Shown: one piece after another, positions 5,674 to 5,814 of the stretch
How the letters are laid out: each line of letters begins with the position of its first letter
How positions within the stretch are numbered: the stretch's first letter is position 1
From: Victivallales bacterium
GTDB lineage: Bacteria > Verrucomicrobiota > Lentisphaeria > Oligosphaerales > Oligosphaeraceae
Length of the DNA: 5,814 nt
Reading direction: 5' to 3'
Assembly (NCBI GenBank): GCA_017963875.1
Contig: JAGCTA010000364.1
Span: 1 to 5,814 of the forward strand
Notes under the pieces: model-generated
Databases searched by the model: none
What the model saw: only the letters and a program-made list of their open reading frames with translations
Told to the model about the DNA's origin: nothing
Position numbers and translations under genes: made by a program

Positions 5674-5814
5674 ATGAAAAATCTGCTTTTGCTTGGTGAC
5701 TCCATCCGCATGGGATATGATTCCTTCGTGCAGGAAAAACTCGCAGGCCGCATGAATGTTTACTTCGCGGAGGACAATGGACGTTTCGCGCAATACACGT
5801 TGCGTACACTTTCC
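5674..5814 (+). CDS. SGNH/GDSL hydrolase, N-terminal fragment cut by window end
   Basis: Forty-seven codons are visible from an ATG with a good upstream RBS, and the frame is open to the last base. The protein starts MKNLLLLGDSIRMGYD; GDSI at residues 8-11 is block I of SGNH/GDSL hydrolases, with Ser10 as nucleophile. The remaining blocks (Gly, Asn, Asp-x-x-His) would lie beyond the window. The motif follows directly on the first beta-strand with no signal peptide, suggesting a cytoplasmic enzyme. It is probably a second esterase or deacylase co-transcribed with the SASA gene 5 bp upstream. A specific substrate cannot be assigned from this fragment. Confidence 0.82.
   Translation, partial: MKNLLLLGDSIRMGYDSFVQEKLAGRMNVYFAEDNGRFAQYTLRTLS

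Noticed and set aside
1..5814. CRISPR array, tRNA or rRNA gene, insertion sequence, phage or defence genes
   Set aside because: I saw no regularly spaced repeats, no tRNA-like cloverleaf, and no transposase, integrase, nuclease or toxin motifs on either strand.

Overview
The window looks like part of a polysaccharide- or glycan-degradation locus from a bacterium of the PVC group, most likely Lentisphaerota (Victivallis-like), with Planctomycetota, Kiritimatiellota or Verrucomicrobiota as alternatives. This is inferred from protein content only. The clues are a prepilin-type protein with an H-X9-DG motif beside carbohydrate-active enzymes, a DUF4838 protein, an Asp-box (BNR) sialidase-like protein, SASA/SGNH esterases and an AraC-type regulator.

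Layout: Three plus-strand genes fill 1-3778. They are the 3' part of a DUF4838 protein (open at the left edge), a sialidase-like beta-propeller 12 bp downstream with a strong Shine-Dalgarno sequence, and, after a 40-bp AT-rich gap, a type IV pilin-like / pseudopilin H-X9-DG protein. A convergent AraC-family regulator lies on the minus strand (3798-4640), ending 19 bp from the prepilin gene. A stem-loop sits in that junction and overlaps the regulator's stop codon. An AT-rich divergent region of about 200 bp (4641-4843) separates the regulator from a second plus-strand unit: a SASA-family carbohydrate esterase (4844-5668) and, 5 bp later, the first 47 codons of a second SGNH/GDSL hydrolase that leaves the window at 5814.

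How the genes may work together: the DUF4838 and sialidase-like proteins would act on glycosidic or similar sugar linkages, and the two SGNH-type enzymes would remove acyl groups such as O-acetyl that block those linkages. The AraC protein, divergent from the esterase pair, is the obvious candidate local regulator. The divergent region carries an 11-bp direct repeat (TGCTAT[T/A]TTAG, 24 bp apart) and a 15-bp perfect palindrome, both plausible operator sequences. The substrate cannot be read from the sequence. A sialidase-like fold next to a 'sialate O-acetylesterase' family protein suggests O-acetylated sialoglycans, but both families also act on other substrates, so this is only a hypothesis. 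No transporter, RNA gene, CRISPR array, insertion sequence or attachment site was seen.
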